64,000 nt of DNA. Source: an uncultured Eudoraea sp. (GTDB lineage Bacteria; Bacteroidota; Bacteroidia; Flavobacteriales; Flavobacteriaceae). The position numbers were made by a program, and so were the translations under genes. The notes beneath the pieces were generated by a model. That model saw nothing but the letters and a program-made list of their open reading frames with translations. It had not been told where the DNA came from and searched no databases. Each line of letters opens with the position of its first letter. Positions within the stretch are counted from its first letter, which is position 1. Of the stretch, positions 9,408 to 18,106 are shown in pieces. The stretch spans positions 124,001 to 188,000 of the forward strand of contig CAMYIE010000004.1 of NCBI GenBank assembly GCA_947258405.1, in the 5' to 3' direction.

Positions 9408-10092
9408 AATTCACAAATATTCCTCTGGTGAAGAGCCCGTCGATATTTCCTGTCCAGGGACTATTTGGATCGATGTCGGGAACTAACTCATCGGTGATGG
9501 CAAAGATACCTCTGATGGAAGGGGAGAATTTAAAATAACTGGTATAAAAATCGATTCCAAAGCCCAGCTCGTAGTTGAAAACATTTTTTTTCATTCTAAA
9601 TGTTCCGCTGCTGTTATCATCGATGCTATCCTCCTGCGCGCTTAAATTTAAGGAAGCCGAAACTCCACCGATAATAAAGGGTTTCCAGTTACCCAGACGT
9701 TGAGTACTCACTTTTAGTAAAATCGGAAAATTTACATAGGTCGAATTCACTTCCCTAATGGCATCACTCTCATCCGCAAAACCGGGAAACCCGAGAATAC
9801 GTTTGGTGTAAAAGAGTCCGGGTTCGAATCTGAGGTCGAGAAATTTGTTAATCCGCATTTCACCGATAAGGCCAACATTGAATCCAACGGATCGGTCCAC
9901 AACAACGTCGGGAAGGTCATTTTTATATGAAAATTTAAAATCAAATTGATTGAACCCCAGAAAATATCCCCAGTTGAGGAAAGCCTTATCCTCGTTTTCG
10001 AGATTGAGTATGGGTTTCTCATTGAACTGAGCAAACACAGATGGTGTCCACAGGAATAGAAGGCCTGCAAGGATTATTAGGAATCTTCTCAT
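9394..10092 (-). CDS. porT: PorT family outer-membrane protein (type IX secretion/gliding)
   Basis: PorT/SprT is a small outer-membrane beta-barrel protein needed for the type IX secretion system of Bacteroidota. With the ATG at 10090-10092 the 232-residue product has a clean signal peptide (MRRFLIILAGLLFLW to FAQ). It then has alternating beta-strands with the PorT-type features FLDLRFEPGLFYTKR, VNFPILLKVST and FNYELGFGIDFY. The longer start at 10131 lies inside ubiE and would bury the signal peptide. It begins 4 bp after the ubiE stop, so the two form an operon. No other type IX genes are in the window. Confidence 0.88.
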   Translation of the reverse strand: MRRFLIILAGLLFLWTPSVFAQFNEKPILNLENEDKAFLNWGYFLGFNQFDFKFSYKNDLPDVVVDRSVGFNVGLIGEMRINKFLDLRFEPGLFYTKRILGFPGFADESDAIREVNSTYVNFPILLKVSTQRLGNWKPFIIGGVSASLNLSAQEDSIDDNSSGTFRMKKNVFNYELGFGIDFYTSYFKFSPSIRGIFAITDELVPDIDPNSPWTGNIDGLFTRGIFVNFTFE

Positions 10093-10096
10093 TCGT

Positions 10097-10825
10097 CTAT
10101 TTGATAGCTGTGTAAATAGTGGCCACACCAAATGTCTGGGGCCGGTTCTCCATAGCTATAAACCCGATTTTTCCCAAAATATTGTTGAATTCTTCGCCAT
10201 ATGGAAAGGCCGCAGCCGATTCTGACAAATATGCATAAGCCGATTTGTCTTTGGAAAAGAGTTTTCCTATGAGCGGCAGTATATATTTTGTATAGACCTT
10301 ATACCCTTGTTTAAAGGGAAACTTTGTAGGAACCGACGTTTCTAATACCACTAAAACTCCCTCCTTTTTAAGGATTCTGTAAATCTCGGAAAGTCCCTTT
10401 TCGAGATGCTCAAAATTTCTTACACCAAACGCCACTGTAACGGCATCGAAAACCTCATCTTCAAAAGGTAAATTCTCGCTATCTCCAACTATCATCTCTA
10501 CCTTATGATCCAATCCCTTTCGATGGATTTTTTCACGGCCAACCTCCAACATTCCGGGGGATATATCCAGGCCGGTGACTTGCGGAATGCCTTTTCCGGC
10601 CATTTGAATAGCCAGATCCCCTGTGCCTGTGGCAATGTCCAGGACCTTTGTTGCTCTCTTATTCAATACTGCACGGACAACTCTTTTTCGCCATATAAGG
10701 TCTAATCCGAAAGAAATAACCCGGTTCAATCCGTCGTAATCTTCCGAAATGGCATCGAACATCTGCTTTACCTGCTCCTTTTTTCCGAGCTCCGAATCCT
10801 TATATGGTTTTACCTTTTCGGCCAT
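10097..10825 (-). CDS. ubiE: Demethylmenaquinone methyltransferase
   Basis: This enzyme (MenG/UbiE) carries out the last step of menaquinone synthesis, C-methylation of demethylmenaquinone with S-adenosylmethionine. The 242-residue protein has the SAM-binding motif VLDIATGTGDLAIQMA (about residue 62) and the UbiE signatures RNFEHLEKGLSEIYRILK and YLPLIGK-like segments. The N-terminal FDAISEDYDGLNRVISFG is diagnostic. It is the first gene of the ubiE-porT operon. A TATCTTTG -7 box lies about 18 bp upstream of the start. Confidence 0.96.
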   Translation of the reverse strand: MAEKVKPYKDSELGKKEQVKQMFDAISEDYDGLNRVISFGLDLIWRKRVVRAVLNKRATKVLDIATGTGDLAIQMAGKGIPQVTGLDISPGMLEVGREKIHRKGLDHKVEMIVGDSENLPFEDEVFDAVTVAFGVRNFEHLEKGLSEIYRILKKEGVLVVLETSVPTKFPFKQGYKVYTKYILPLIGKLFSKDKSAYAYLSESAAAFPYGEEFNNILGKIGFIAMENRPQTFGVATIYTAIK

Positions 10826-10842
10826 TACTTATGATTTGCGGG

Positions 10843-10850
10843 CAAAGATA
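10843..10850 (-). promoter_or_regulatory. -7 box upstream of ubiE-porT
   Basis: TATCTTTG on the minus strand matches TAnnTTTG exactly and would give a leader of roughly 10-15 nt before ubiE. No clear -33 element is visible. Confidence 0.45.
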
Positions 10851-10936
10851 ACACAATGATGTCATAGGGCAGGAGGGTAGTTTATAAAGCGCATTAAGTC
10901 TTGCGCGTCTTGGAGACTTTTAACCGATAATTTATG

Positions 10937-11016
10937 TAATTTTGCGGGCGGAACTAAACCCGGATTCAAGGGACTTGATGAACGATCGCTAACAGGGTAT
11001 ACCGAACACTGTTCGG
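10937..11016 (+). promoter_or_regulatory. -7 box and dyad in the trkA leader
   Basis: TAATTTTG at 10937-10944 fits the -7 consensus. Downstream, CCGAACA-C-TGTTCGG (11002-11016) is a perfect 7-bp dyad with a one-base centre, flanked by GGG and CCC. That geometry suits a protein-binding site better than a hairpin. Which regulator binds, if any, is unknown. Confidence 0.4.
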
Positions 11017-11047
11017 ATCCCTCCGATCTTAACCAGGAAATCGATCG

Positions 11048-12397
11048 ATGAAGATTATTATAGCAGGAGCTGGCGAAGTAGGATTCCATTTGGCAAAATT
11101 ACTCTCCTATGAATCTCAGGATATCACCCTGATTGACACCGATAAATCTCGACTTAACTACGCCGACAACCATTTGGATATTCGAGTCTTAAAAGGAGAT
11201 GCAACGTCCATTTCCTTGTTGAGGGAAGCACAGGTAGATGGTAGTGACCTGACCATTGGTGTCACCTCATCTGAAACTACGAATATGACCCTTTGTCTGT
11301 TGGCCAAACAATTGGGTTGTAAACAAACCATTGCCCGGATATCCAATACGGAATTTATGGATCATCGTGAAACGATCCAATTTACGAAATTGGGTATAGA
11401 TGAACTCATCTCGCCGGAAGAACTCGCCGCCACAGAGATTCAATTGTTGCTCAATCAGTCCGCTTTTAATGAAACACATGAATTTGAGGGGGGAGCTCTG
11501 ATCATGGTAGGTATATCTCTTCCAAAAACGGCACCCTTCGTTGGTAAGATGGTGAAAGAAACTGCAAGGATTTTTCCCGAGCTTCATTTTATGCCCATCG
11601 CCATGCAGCGGCGTGGAACTCAATTTACCCTCATCCCGAGGGGAGATACAGTTTTTAAGGCAGGAGACCAGGTTTATTTTATCACCGACAAGAAAGGTGT
11701 TGAAGAACTCTATAAACTCACCGGCAAGAAAAAGGAGGCCATTAAAAATGTTATGATCCTGGGTGGTAGCAAGGTTGGCTTTAAATCGGCAAGAGACTTA
11801 TGCAGTAATGGTTTCAATGTAAAACTCATTGAAAAAAATAAGGACAAGGCATTTGAAATTGCCGACCATATCCCAAACACCCTCGTCATAAATGGTGACG
11901 GTCGAAACGTAGAATTACTTGAAGAGGAGAGCCTCGACTCCATGGATGCTTTTATCGCGGTGACCGGTAATTCGGAAACCAATATTATGTCTTGCCTGGT
12001 AGCCAGGTCGAAAGGGATTAAAAAAACCATTGCATTGGTTGAGAATATGGATTATTTTCAATTATCCCAGTCTATTGGCATCGATACCCTGATCAATAAA
12101 AAATTACTTGCAGCCAATAATATATTCCGGTTTATAAGAAGAGGGGAGGTTGTAGAACTAACCCGCCTCAATAATCTGAATGCAGAAATATTGGAGTTCG
12201 AGGTAAAATCTACTTCCCGTGTATGCGATGAGGTTATTCGAGAGGCAGATTTTCCGAGATCGGCCATCATCGGTGGGGTGATCAGGGATGGCATTGGTCT
12301 GATAGCACTGGGCGACTTTGAAATTAGGGAAGGAGACCGGGTGGTGGTATGCTGCATGCCTGAGTCAATTTCTAAAATCGAAAAGCTCTTTCTCTAA
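11048..12397 (+). CDS. trkA: Trk potassium uptake regulatory protein TrkA
   Basis: TrkA is the cytoplasmic nucleotide-binding ring that gates the TrkH potassium channel-transporter. The 449-residue protein is two RCK units in tandem. Each has a Rossmann domain: IIIAGAGEVGFHLAKLLS at residues 3-20, and VMILGGSKVGFKSA near residue 230. Each is followed by a TrkA-C domain. The acidic end of the second strand (LIDTD, LIEKN) fits NAD(H) binding. The trkH start follows 2 bp after the stop, so the pair is co-transcribed. The ATG at 11048 is the natural start. Confidence 0.97.
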   Translation: MKIIIAGAGEVGFHLAKLLSYESQDITLIDTDKSRLNYADNHLDIRVLKGDATSISLLREAQVDGSDLTIGVTSSETTNMTLCLLAKQLGCKQTIARISNTEFMDHRETIQFTKLGIDELISPEELAATEIQLLLNQSAFNETHEFEGGALIMVGISLPKTAPFVGKMVKETARIFPELHFMPIAMQRRGTQFTLIPRGDTVFKAGDQVYFITDKKGVEELYKLTGKKKEAIKNVMILGGSKVGFKSARDLCSNGFNVKLIEKNKDKAFEIADHIPNTLVINGDGRNVELLEEESLDSMDAFIAVTGNSETNIMSCLVARSKGIKKTIALVENMDYFQLSQSIGIDTLINKKLLAANNIFRFIRRGEVVELTRLNNLNAEILEFEVKSTSRVCDEVIREADFPRSAIIGGVIRDGIGLIALGDFEIREGDRVVVCCMPESISKIEKLFL

Positions 12398-12399
12398 CC

Positions 12400-13890
12400 A
12401 TGGAACTCAACTCCAGGATCATTTTTTACGTGCTGGGAATGTTGCTCCTTTTTAATGGGGGCTTTATGGTGATTGCGGCTATTGTAAGTGGCATTTATCA
12501 TGATGGTGCAACCCTCGACATTTCCATGGCAGCCATCGTCACCTTGATGCTAGGCGTATTGATCATGTTTTACACCCGCGACCACGCCAAGGAGGTGAAG
12601 GCCCGGGAAGGCTATATAATTGTAACAGGCGGCTGGCTGGTTATGTCTGCTTCAGGGGTTTTGCCCTATATCTTTAGCGGTGCCATTCCTTCTATAACCG
12701 ATGCTTTTTTTGAAACTATTTCCGGATATACTACCACCGGAGCTTCTATTCTTAAGGATATCGAGGTATTGCCCGAGGGCATTCTATTTTGGAGGAGCCT
12801 CACGCATTGGATTGGTGGAATGGGGATTATCGTGCTGGCTGTAGCCATTCTGCCACTTCTGGGAATTGGAGGCATGCAGTTATTTGCGGCGGAATCACCA
12901 GGTCCTAGTGCCGATAAACTCCATCCGAGGATCACCGATACAGCTAAAAGACTATGGTACATTTATGTGGGTTATACCATTGCCGAAACCATATTGCTAA
13001 AATTAGCTGGTATGAATTTTTTTGATGCGATCAACCATTCTATGGCCACTTTGTCTACCGGAGGGTTTTCCACCAAGAATGCCAGTATTGCCTATTGGAA
13101 TGATCAGCCTCTCATTCAGTATATCATTATCCTCTTTATGTTTCTGGCAGGGGCGAATTTTGTTCTTAGTTATTTCGCTTTTAAAGGCAGGATCCAAAGA
13201 GTGCTTCGCGACGAGGAATTTAAGTTTTACAGTATCCTGATTTTTGTCTTTACGATCATCGCGGGTATGGTCATATTTTTCAGAGCAGAGGTGCCTTTAT
13301 CCGATTATCATCCCATGGTTTTAGGGGAGTGGGAAAGCTCTTTAAGGCATGGGCTTTTTCAAGTCCTGGCCGTTAGTACTACAACCGGTTTTGTCACTGC
13401 AGATTTTACTTCCTGGACGCCTTTTTTGACGGTATTTTTCTTCGGATTGATGTTTTTGGGGGGATCGGCAGGGTCTACAGCCGGGGGTATTAAGGTGATG
13501 CGTCATATCCTCATCATCAAAAACGGCTTACTGGAATTTAAAAGGACGTTACATCCCAATGCCATCATCCCGGTTCGTTTTAACAAGAAAACGGTATCCG
13601 AGCATATCGTATACAATATCAACGCCTTTTTTGTACTGTATATGTTGTTGTTTATTATAGCTGCCTCGGTTTTGGGTTTCCTCGGACTCGATTTTGTATC
13701 GGCTGTGGGTGGGGCGGCCTCCTCCCTTGGTAATGTGGGTCCGGCTTTGGGAAGCCTTAACCCGCTGAGCAATTTCAGTGAGCTCCCTGCTATGGGAAAA
13801 TGGTGGTGTGGATTTCTGATGCTCGCAGGCAGACTTGAGCTCTTTACAGTACTTATTTTATTTACCCCTGCCTTTTGGAAAAAGGTATGA
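12400..13890 (+). CDS. trkH: Trk potassium uptake protein TrkH
   Basis: TrkH is the integral membrane subunit that takes up K+. The 496-residue protein is highly hydrophobic, with about ten membrane segments and four pore repeats. The four filter segments are visible: GYTTTGASI (about residue 110), LSTGGFST (about 217), STTTGFVT (about 325) and SSLGNVGPALG (about 441), each with a filter glycine. It is translated right behind trkA. Its stop lies 3 bp from the stop of the convergent aminotransferase gene, leaving no room for a separate terminator. Confidence 0.97.
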   Translation: MELNSRIIFYVLGMLLLFNGGFMVIAAIVSGIYHDGATLDISMAAIVTLMLGVLIMFYTRDHAKEVKAREGYIIVTGGWLVMSASGVLPYIFSGAIPSITDAFFETISGYTTTGASILKDIEVLPEGILFWRSLTHWIGGMGIIVLAVAILPLLGIGGMQLFAAESPGPSADKLHPRITDTAKRLWYIYVGYTIAETILLKLAGMNFFDAINHSMATLSTGGFSTKNASIAYWNDQPLIQYIIILFMFLAGANFVLSYFAFKGRIQRVLRDEEFKFYSILIFVFTIIAGMVIFFRAEVPLSDYHPMVLGEWESSLRHGLFQVLAVSTTTGFVTADFTSWTPFLTVFFFGLMFLGGSAGSTAGGIKVMRHILIIKNGLLEFKRTLHPNAIIPVRFNKKTVSEHIVYNINAFFVLYMLLFIIAASVLGFLGLDFVSAVGGAASSLGNVGPALGSLNPLSNFSELPAMGKWWCGFLMLAGRLELFTVLILFTPAFWKKV

Positions 13891-13893
13891 TGA

Positions 13894-15099
13894 CTAAGCC
13901 AGCTCCCCTACACTTGTAACCGCAGTTTTAATCCTCTTAATTGCCTCTGTGATCTCCTCCGCTGAAGCAGCATAGGATATCCTTATACAATCCGGGTTTC
14001 CGAAAGCCGCACCTGTAACGGTGGCAACATTGGCATACTCCAGCAAGTACATTGCGAAATCGGAAGCATCATTAATGGTTATACCATTCAGCGTTTTACC
14101 AAAGAAACTGGATATATCCGGAAATACATAGAAGGCACCCTCCGGAACATTCAGTTTAAAGCCGTCTATTTGTCCAAGAAGTTTCAAGATCAGATCACGG
14201 CGGGTATGGAACTCTTCGATCATATAAGAAATCTTGCTTACAGGCGCCTCTAGGGCTGCGATGGTAGCCCTTTGCCCGATGGCATTGGCACCACTGGTGA
14301 TCTGGCCCTGGAATTTAGTGCAGGCTTTGGCGATCCAGGAAGCTGCACCTACATATCCAATTCTCCACCCCGTCATCGCGAAAGCTTTAGAAACGCCATT
14401 TACGGTAATAGTCCGCTCGTACATCCCATCTATTCCGGCTATGCTCACGTGCTTTCCCTGAAAGTTGATGTGCTCATAAATCTCATCGGAAACGACGAAG
14501 ATTTGAGGGTGTTTTTTTAAGACCTCTGCAAGTCCTTTTAACTCTTCATAGCTGTAAACAGACCCACTGGGATTACAGGGAGAGCTAAACCACAGCATTT
14601 TGGTATTGGGCGTGATAGCCTGTTCCAGTTGCTGAGGTGTAATTTTAAAATCGTGCTTAATGCTGGTGGGAACAACTACCGGGGTCGCTTCCGCGAGTTT
14701 AACGATATCGCTGTAACTAACCCAATATGGAGCAGGAAGGATAACCTCATCGCCCTTATTAAGCATTACCATTGCCACGTTTGCGATAGATTGTTTTGCA
14801 CCGGTAGATACCACGATCTGGTCGGAGGCATAATCGAGATTATTGTCTCTTTTAAACTTTTCTGTGATCGCCGATTTGAGATCGGCATATCCATCAACAG
14901 GAGGATAACTGCTATAGTTCTCGTCAATAGCCTGCTTGGCTGCTTCCTTAACAAATTCGGGGATATTAAAATCGGGCTCCCCGAGACTTAGTCCAATAAT
15001 ATCTTTACCACTGTTCCTCAGTTCCCTGGCCTTGGCTGCCATAGCCAGTGTAGCCGAGGTAGACATATTGTTTATTCTATCGGATAAGTGTTCCTTCAT
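13894..15099 (-). CDS. Class I/II pyridoxal-phosphate aminotransferase (aspartate aminotransferase type)
   Basis: The 401-residue protein is an AspC-like fold-type I aminotransferase. It carries GLSLGEPDFNIP near the N-terminus, the cofactor-binding STGAKQSI segment, FSSPCNPSGSVY, and SDEIYEHI. The lysine that binds PLP lies in VSKAFAMTGWRIGY (about residue 240). It probably transfers an amino group between aspartate and 2-oxoglutarate. Related enzymes also use aromatic amino acids or prephenate, so the substrate is not certain. It follows the desaturase by 13 bp on the same strand and may be co-transcribed with it. Confidence 0.92.
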   Translation of the reverse strand: MKEHLSDRINNMSTSATLAMAAKARELRNSGKDIIGLSLGEPDFNIPEFVKEAAKQAIDENYSSYPPVDGYADLKSAITEKFKRDNNLDYASDQIVVSTGAKQSIANVAMVMLNKGDEVILPAPYWVSYSDIVKLAEATPVVVPTSIKHDFKITPQQLEQAITPNTKMLWFSSPCNPSGSVYSYEELKGLAEVLKKHPQIFVVSDEIYEHINFQGKHVSIAGIDGMYERTITVNGVSKAFAMTGWRIGYVGAASWIAKACTKFQGQITSGANAIGQRATIAALEAPVSKISYMIEEFHTRRDLILKLLGQIDGFKLNVPEGAFYVFPDISSFFGKTLNGITINDASDFAMYLLEYANVATVTGAAFGNPDCIRISYAASAEEITEAIKRIKTAVTSVGELA

Positions 15100-15112
15100 T
15101 TGTTAATCGTAT

Positions 15113-16216
15113 TTAGGGGTATTGTAAAACGGGTTTTTTGCCCAAATCTCTCAGATGCCTGAAGTGCGAAATTATGGCTTTTCTGGTAGTTTTGTATTCA
15201 TTGTAAGGCAAATTAAACTCAGCTGCCGTTTGTTTCACAATTTTGGAGATTTTTGTGTAATGAATATGACTGATATGAGGAAAGATATGGTGTTCTACCT
15301 GGTGATTTAATCCTCCGGTAAACCAGTTGACAATTCTGTTTTTAGTTCCAAAATTAACGGTGGTTTTCAGCTGATGGATCGCCCAGGTATTCTTCATAGT
15401 GCCATCCTTTTCGGGTAGTGGTGTTTCCGCCTGATCTACCACATGAGCCAACTGAAATACAACACTAAGAATAACTCCAGCCACATAGTGCATTACAAAG
15501 AAGCCGATCAAAATCTTCCACCAGGCAATATCCAGTATGAGCATCGGCAAAACGATCCAAACTATTACATATGTAATTTTGGTGATCAGCAGAACACTCC
15601 AATTCACAAAAGGATTAGGCAAACGCCCGTACGACAATCTTCTTCTGGTGTAACGGGTCATTTGTTTAAAATCGGAAGTAATGGCCCAGTTAAAAGTCAG
15701 CAGACCATAAAGAAAAATTGAATAATAATGCTGGAACCTGTGGAACCTTCGCCATTTCGTATGCTCTGAAAACCTCAATACACCTCTGCTATCCATATCT
15801 TCGTCGTGCTCGTGGATGTTGGTGTAAGTATGGTGCAACACATTGTGCTGAACCTGCCAGTTATATACATTACCGGCGAGAATATAAATACTGCTTCCCA
15901 TAATACGATTGACCCATTTCTTTGAGGAAAACGAACCATGATTTCCGTCGTGCATGACGTTCATGCCAACACCGGCCATGCCCACACCCATAACCATGGT
16001 TAGCAGAAGATTGGCCCAGTTGGGCAGACCCAGGGTCAGGATCAGGAAATAAGGCGACAATAACAAAGCAAACATTATGGCCGACTTTATATACAAGCGC
16101 CAGTTGCCCGTCTTTTTTATGCTGTTCTCTTTGAAGTAATCGTTTACTCTTCTGTTTAAGATCTTAAAAAACTGAGTAGGATCCTTACGGGAAAATTTAA
16201 CAGTAGTTGTTTCCAT
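15113..16216 (-). CDS. Membrane fatty acid desaturase
   Basis: This di-iron membrane enzyme introduces a double bond into fatty acyl chains. The 367-residue protein has paired hydrophobic segments and the three histidine boxes of the family. These are HDGNHGS (about residue 88), HNVLHHTYTN (about 125) and HQVEHHIFPHISHIHY (about 305). The HQVEHH form of the third box is shared with front-end and acyl-lipid desaturases, so the position of desaturation cannot be given. A TATATTTG box lies 20 bp upstream of the start. The aminotransferase gene follows closely. Membrane-fluidity adjustment in a marine bacterium is a plausible role. Confidence 0.93.
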   Translation of the reverse strand: METTTVKFSRKDPTQFFKILNRRVNDYFKENSIKKTGNWRLYIKSAIMFALLLSPYFLILTLGLPNWANLLLTMVMGVGMAGVGMNVMHDGNHGSFSSKKWVNRIMGSSIYILAGNVYNWQVQHNVLHHTYTNIHEHDEDMDSRGVLRFSEHTKWRRFHRFQHYYSIFLYGLLTFNWAITSDFKQMTRYTRRRLSYGRLPNPFVNWSVLLITKITYVIVWIVLPMLILDIAWWKILIGFFVMHYVAGVILSVVFQLAHVVDQAETPLPEKDGTMKNTWAIHQLKTTVNFGTKNRIVNWFTGGLNHQVEHHIFPHISHIHYTKISKIVKQTAAEFNLPYNEYKTTRKAIISHFRHLRDLGKKPVLQYP

Positions 16217-16235
16217 GATTTGGATATTATGCCTG

Positions 16236-16243
16236 CAAATATA
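16236..16243 (-). promoter_or_regulatory. -7 box upstream of the desaturase
   Basis: TATATTTG on the minus strand fits TAnnTTTG and lies about 20 bp upstream of the desaturase ATG. No convincing -33 element is seen. Confidence 0.4.
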
Positions 16244-16375
16244 ACGTAATATCTCTCTCTTTCATCTGTGATACTGCTTTTTAGGGAAATTTTTAAGAAG
16301 TTGAAAACGGTCTCGTAAAGTTCTCGCTACTGGCGCAGTATATTGAAAATTTAAGCTGATCTTTTAGGAAATAAC

Positions 16376-16383
16376 TACTTTTG
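16376..16383 (+). promoter_or_regulatory. -7 box upstream of rsmG
   Basis: TACTTTTG fits TAnnTTTG and lies 20 bp before the rsmG ATG. No -33 element is evident at the usual spacing. Confidence 0.4.
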
Positions 16384-16403
16384 GGCCTTAAAAATCAAGG
16401 CAT

Positions 16404-17036
16404 ATGGACGCGGGAATAGTATTTAAATACTTTCCGGATCTCACCGAGCAACAAAGGCATCAGTTCACCTATTTGGAAGATCTCTATAAAGACTGGAATA
16501 AAAAGATTAACGTGGTCTCCCGTAAGGATATCGACGAATTATACCTCCGGCATGTGTTGCATTCACTGGGGATAGCCAAAGTGATAAATTTTCAGTCCGG
16601 AACTTTGGTACTCGACGTGGGTACGGGGGGTGGTTTTCCTGGTATCCCGCTGGCTATTATATTTCCTGAGGTAAAATTTACCCTGATCGATTCTATCGCA
16701 AAAAAGATCAGAGTTGTGGAGGAAGTGGTTTCAGGTCTTGGCCTTGCTAATGTTGAGGTGGTTAATGGCAGGGTCGAGCAGCTCAACGGACAATTCGATT
16801 TTGTAGTGAGCAGGGCTGTGGCCGCCATGCCAACATTTGTGCGGTGGGTTCGTGATAGAATCAAAAAGAAGTCTTCCCACAACCTTAAAAATGGCATACT
16901 TTATCTAAAAGGGGGCGATTTAACCGAGGAATTGATCGGCTTTAAAAAAGCGAGGATTATAGGGTTAAAGGACTACTTCGAAGAGGAGTTCTTCGAAACA
17001 AAATCAGTGGTTTATTTACCGGTTCATCAAAAATAA
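16404..17036 (+). CDS. rsmG: 16S rRNA (guanine-527-N7)-methyltransferase RsmG
   Basis: RsmG methylates N7 of G527 in 16S rRNA; loss of it causes low-level streptomycin resistance in other bacteria. The 210-residue protein has the N-terminal helical segment with YKDWNKKINVVSRKD. It has the SAM-binding loop LDVGTGGGFPGIPLAI (about residue 70) and the later VVSRAVAAMPTFVRW segment. Length is normal. It stands alone, divergent from the desaturase across a 187-bp spacer. Confidence 0.96.
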   Translation: MDAGIVFKYFPDLTEQQRHQFTYLEDLYKDWNKKINVVSRKDIDELYLRHVLHSLGIAKVINFQSGTLVLDVGTGGGFPGIPLAIIFPEVKFTLIDSIAKKIRVVEEVVSGLGLANVEVVNGRVEQLNGQFDFVVSRAVAAMPTFVRWVRDRIKKKSSHNLKNGILYLKGGDLTEELIGFKKARIIGLKDYFEEEFFETKSVVYLPVHQK

Positions 17037-17043
17037 AACCTTC

Positions 17044-17172
17044 TTACATACTGTACATTTTCAAGTACAGGAAGCGGCAGTTCTCGGCGTAATTGACAAC
17101 ATATTGCCAGGTGCTTTTAAGAGAAAACCGGTTCGATTTCTGATCGCCTGAATTGAATTGATCCTTAGACAT
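17044..17172 (-). CDS. Possible 42-residue protein
   Basis: A short open frame starts at the ATG at 17170-17172 and ends at TAA 7 bp past the rsmG stop, on the opposite strand. The product begins MSKDQFNSGDQKSNRFSLK and goes on to a Trp/Tyr/Cys-containing segment (TWQYVVNYAENCRFLYLKMY). The composition looks protein-like rather than random, and it fills part of an otherwise gene-free 342-bp gap. I do not recognise a family, and chance cannot be excluded at this length. Confidence 0.45.
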   Translation of the reverse strand: MSKDQFNSGDQKSNRFSLKSTWQYVVNYAENCRFLYLKMYSM

Positions 17173-17378
17173 AACTGTTATTATTGAGGAGCTAATTGCA
17201 ATATTTCACTTAAAATTTACAATTACTTAACGTTAAATTTACAAATTAATTCTTTAACTCCCCTTTTTTTAACGCTCTACGGGTCGAATTATTTTAGACT
17301 TCTAAGCTGATTATCAGTATTTTAAACTTAACACCCCTAATGTATTCAGGCTATTTGAAGGTTTTATAAGGGGTATTC
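17173..17378. other. AT-rich intergenic stretch, no gene seen
   Basis: This is the rest of the gap between rsmG and the SIMPL gene. It is very AT-rich with runs of A and T. I see no open frame, hairpin-plus-T terminator or RNA gene in it. Confidence 0.5.
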
Positions 17379-18074
17379 TTATTCGATCGCAAATTTGATA
17401 TTTACCGAACTGCTCACCTTAACTTTCTGGAAATCTACGGCTATGGGTTCATTTTGATCAGATTGTACTCTGGCCATTTCCATGTTCGACATTCTGTTCT
17501 GCCACCCATAAATAATCCCGGTACTGCGATCTGAGATATAAAGTGCTTTACCTAGTTTCTGTTCTAGAGGTTGCAACATTGTTTCTGCTTGTGCAACTGC
17601 CCTTTGTACTGCTTTGCGCCGCAATTCCAGTTTTAGCGATTCCAGGTTTGATACTTCTGCTTTTTGAAAATTCACATTTGCGATCTTTTTAGTTTCAAGG
17701 GCCTGGATCACTTTTCCTGCAGTTACCGCATCATAAACCAATAGTGAGAAAGACTTGCTTTTTAGCACCCCGGTTTTTTTAAGGAAATAATTCTTGAAAT
17801 TTGAATCCAGATCGGCCAACATCAATTGTTTTTTGGTGTCAATTCCAAGTAAGTTAAGAGCATCTCTCATCTCATTCTCCAGTTTTTCGACCGACTGGCG
17901 GTTTTTACTGTCCGATTCCCTGATCAGAATTGAGAGATAGATCCTGTCTGGGACCACCAGCGTATCGGCCGAGGCGTTGGTTTCCAGGTAGGACTGGTCC
18001 ATTAAATTTTTGGTTTGTGCATATCCGGTCAAAGAGAGGGTTAGCATAACGAAAAGAAAGAGGTACTTGATCAT
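17379..18074 (-). CDS. SIMPL domain (DUF541) exported protein
   Basis: The 231-residue protein has a signal peptide (MIKYLFLFVMLTLSLTGYAQ) followed by a SIMPL/DUF541 domain spanning nearly the whole mature chain. Family members are periplasmic or outer-membrane associated and have been linked to oxidative stress, but their biochemical role is unclear. The family pattern of two alternating alpha-beta halves is visible, with RKAVQRAVAQAETMLQPL as the central helix. A TACTTTTG -7 box lies about 20 bp upstream. It stands alone. Confidence 0.85.
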   Translation of the reverse strand: MIKYLFLFVMLTLSLTGYAQTKNLMDQSYLETNASADTLVVPDRIYLSILIRESDSKNRQSVEKLENEMRDALNLLGIDTKKQLMLADLDSNFKNYFLKKTGVLKSKSFSLLVYDAVTAGKVIQALETKKIANVNFQKAEVSNLESLKLELRRKAVQRAVAQAETMLQPLEQKLGKALYISDRSTGIIYGWQNRMSNMEMARVQSDQNEPIAVDFQKVKVSSSVNIKFAIE

Positions 18075-18093
18075 TGTTTTGAGTTTAATACCT

Positions 18094-18101
18094 CAAAAGT
18101 A
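18094..18101 (-). promoter_or_regulatory. -7 box upstream of the SIMPL gene
   Basis: TACTTTTG on the minus strand fits TAnnTTTG and lies 20 bp from the start codon. No -33 element is clear. Confidence 0.35.
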
Positions 18102-18106
18102 CCCGA

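Noticed and set aside
10862-11089. 75-codon minus-strand frame upstream of and into trkA
   Set aside because: It overlaps the trkA start and leader, has no motif, and its composition is not protein-like.
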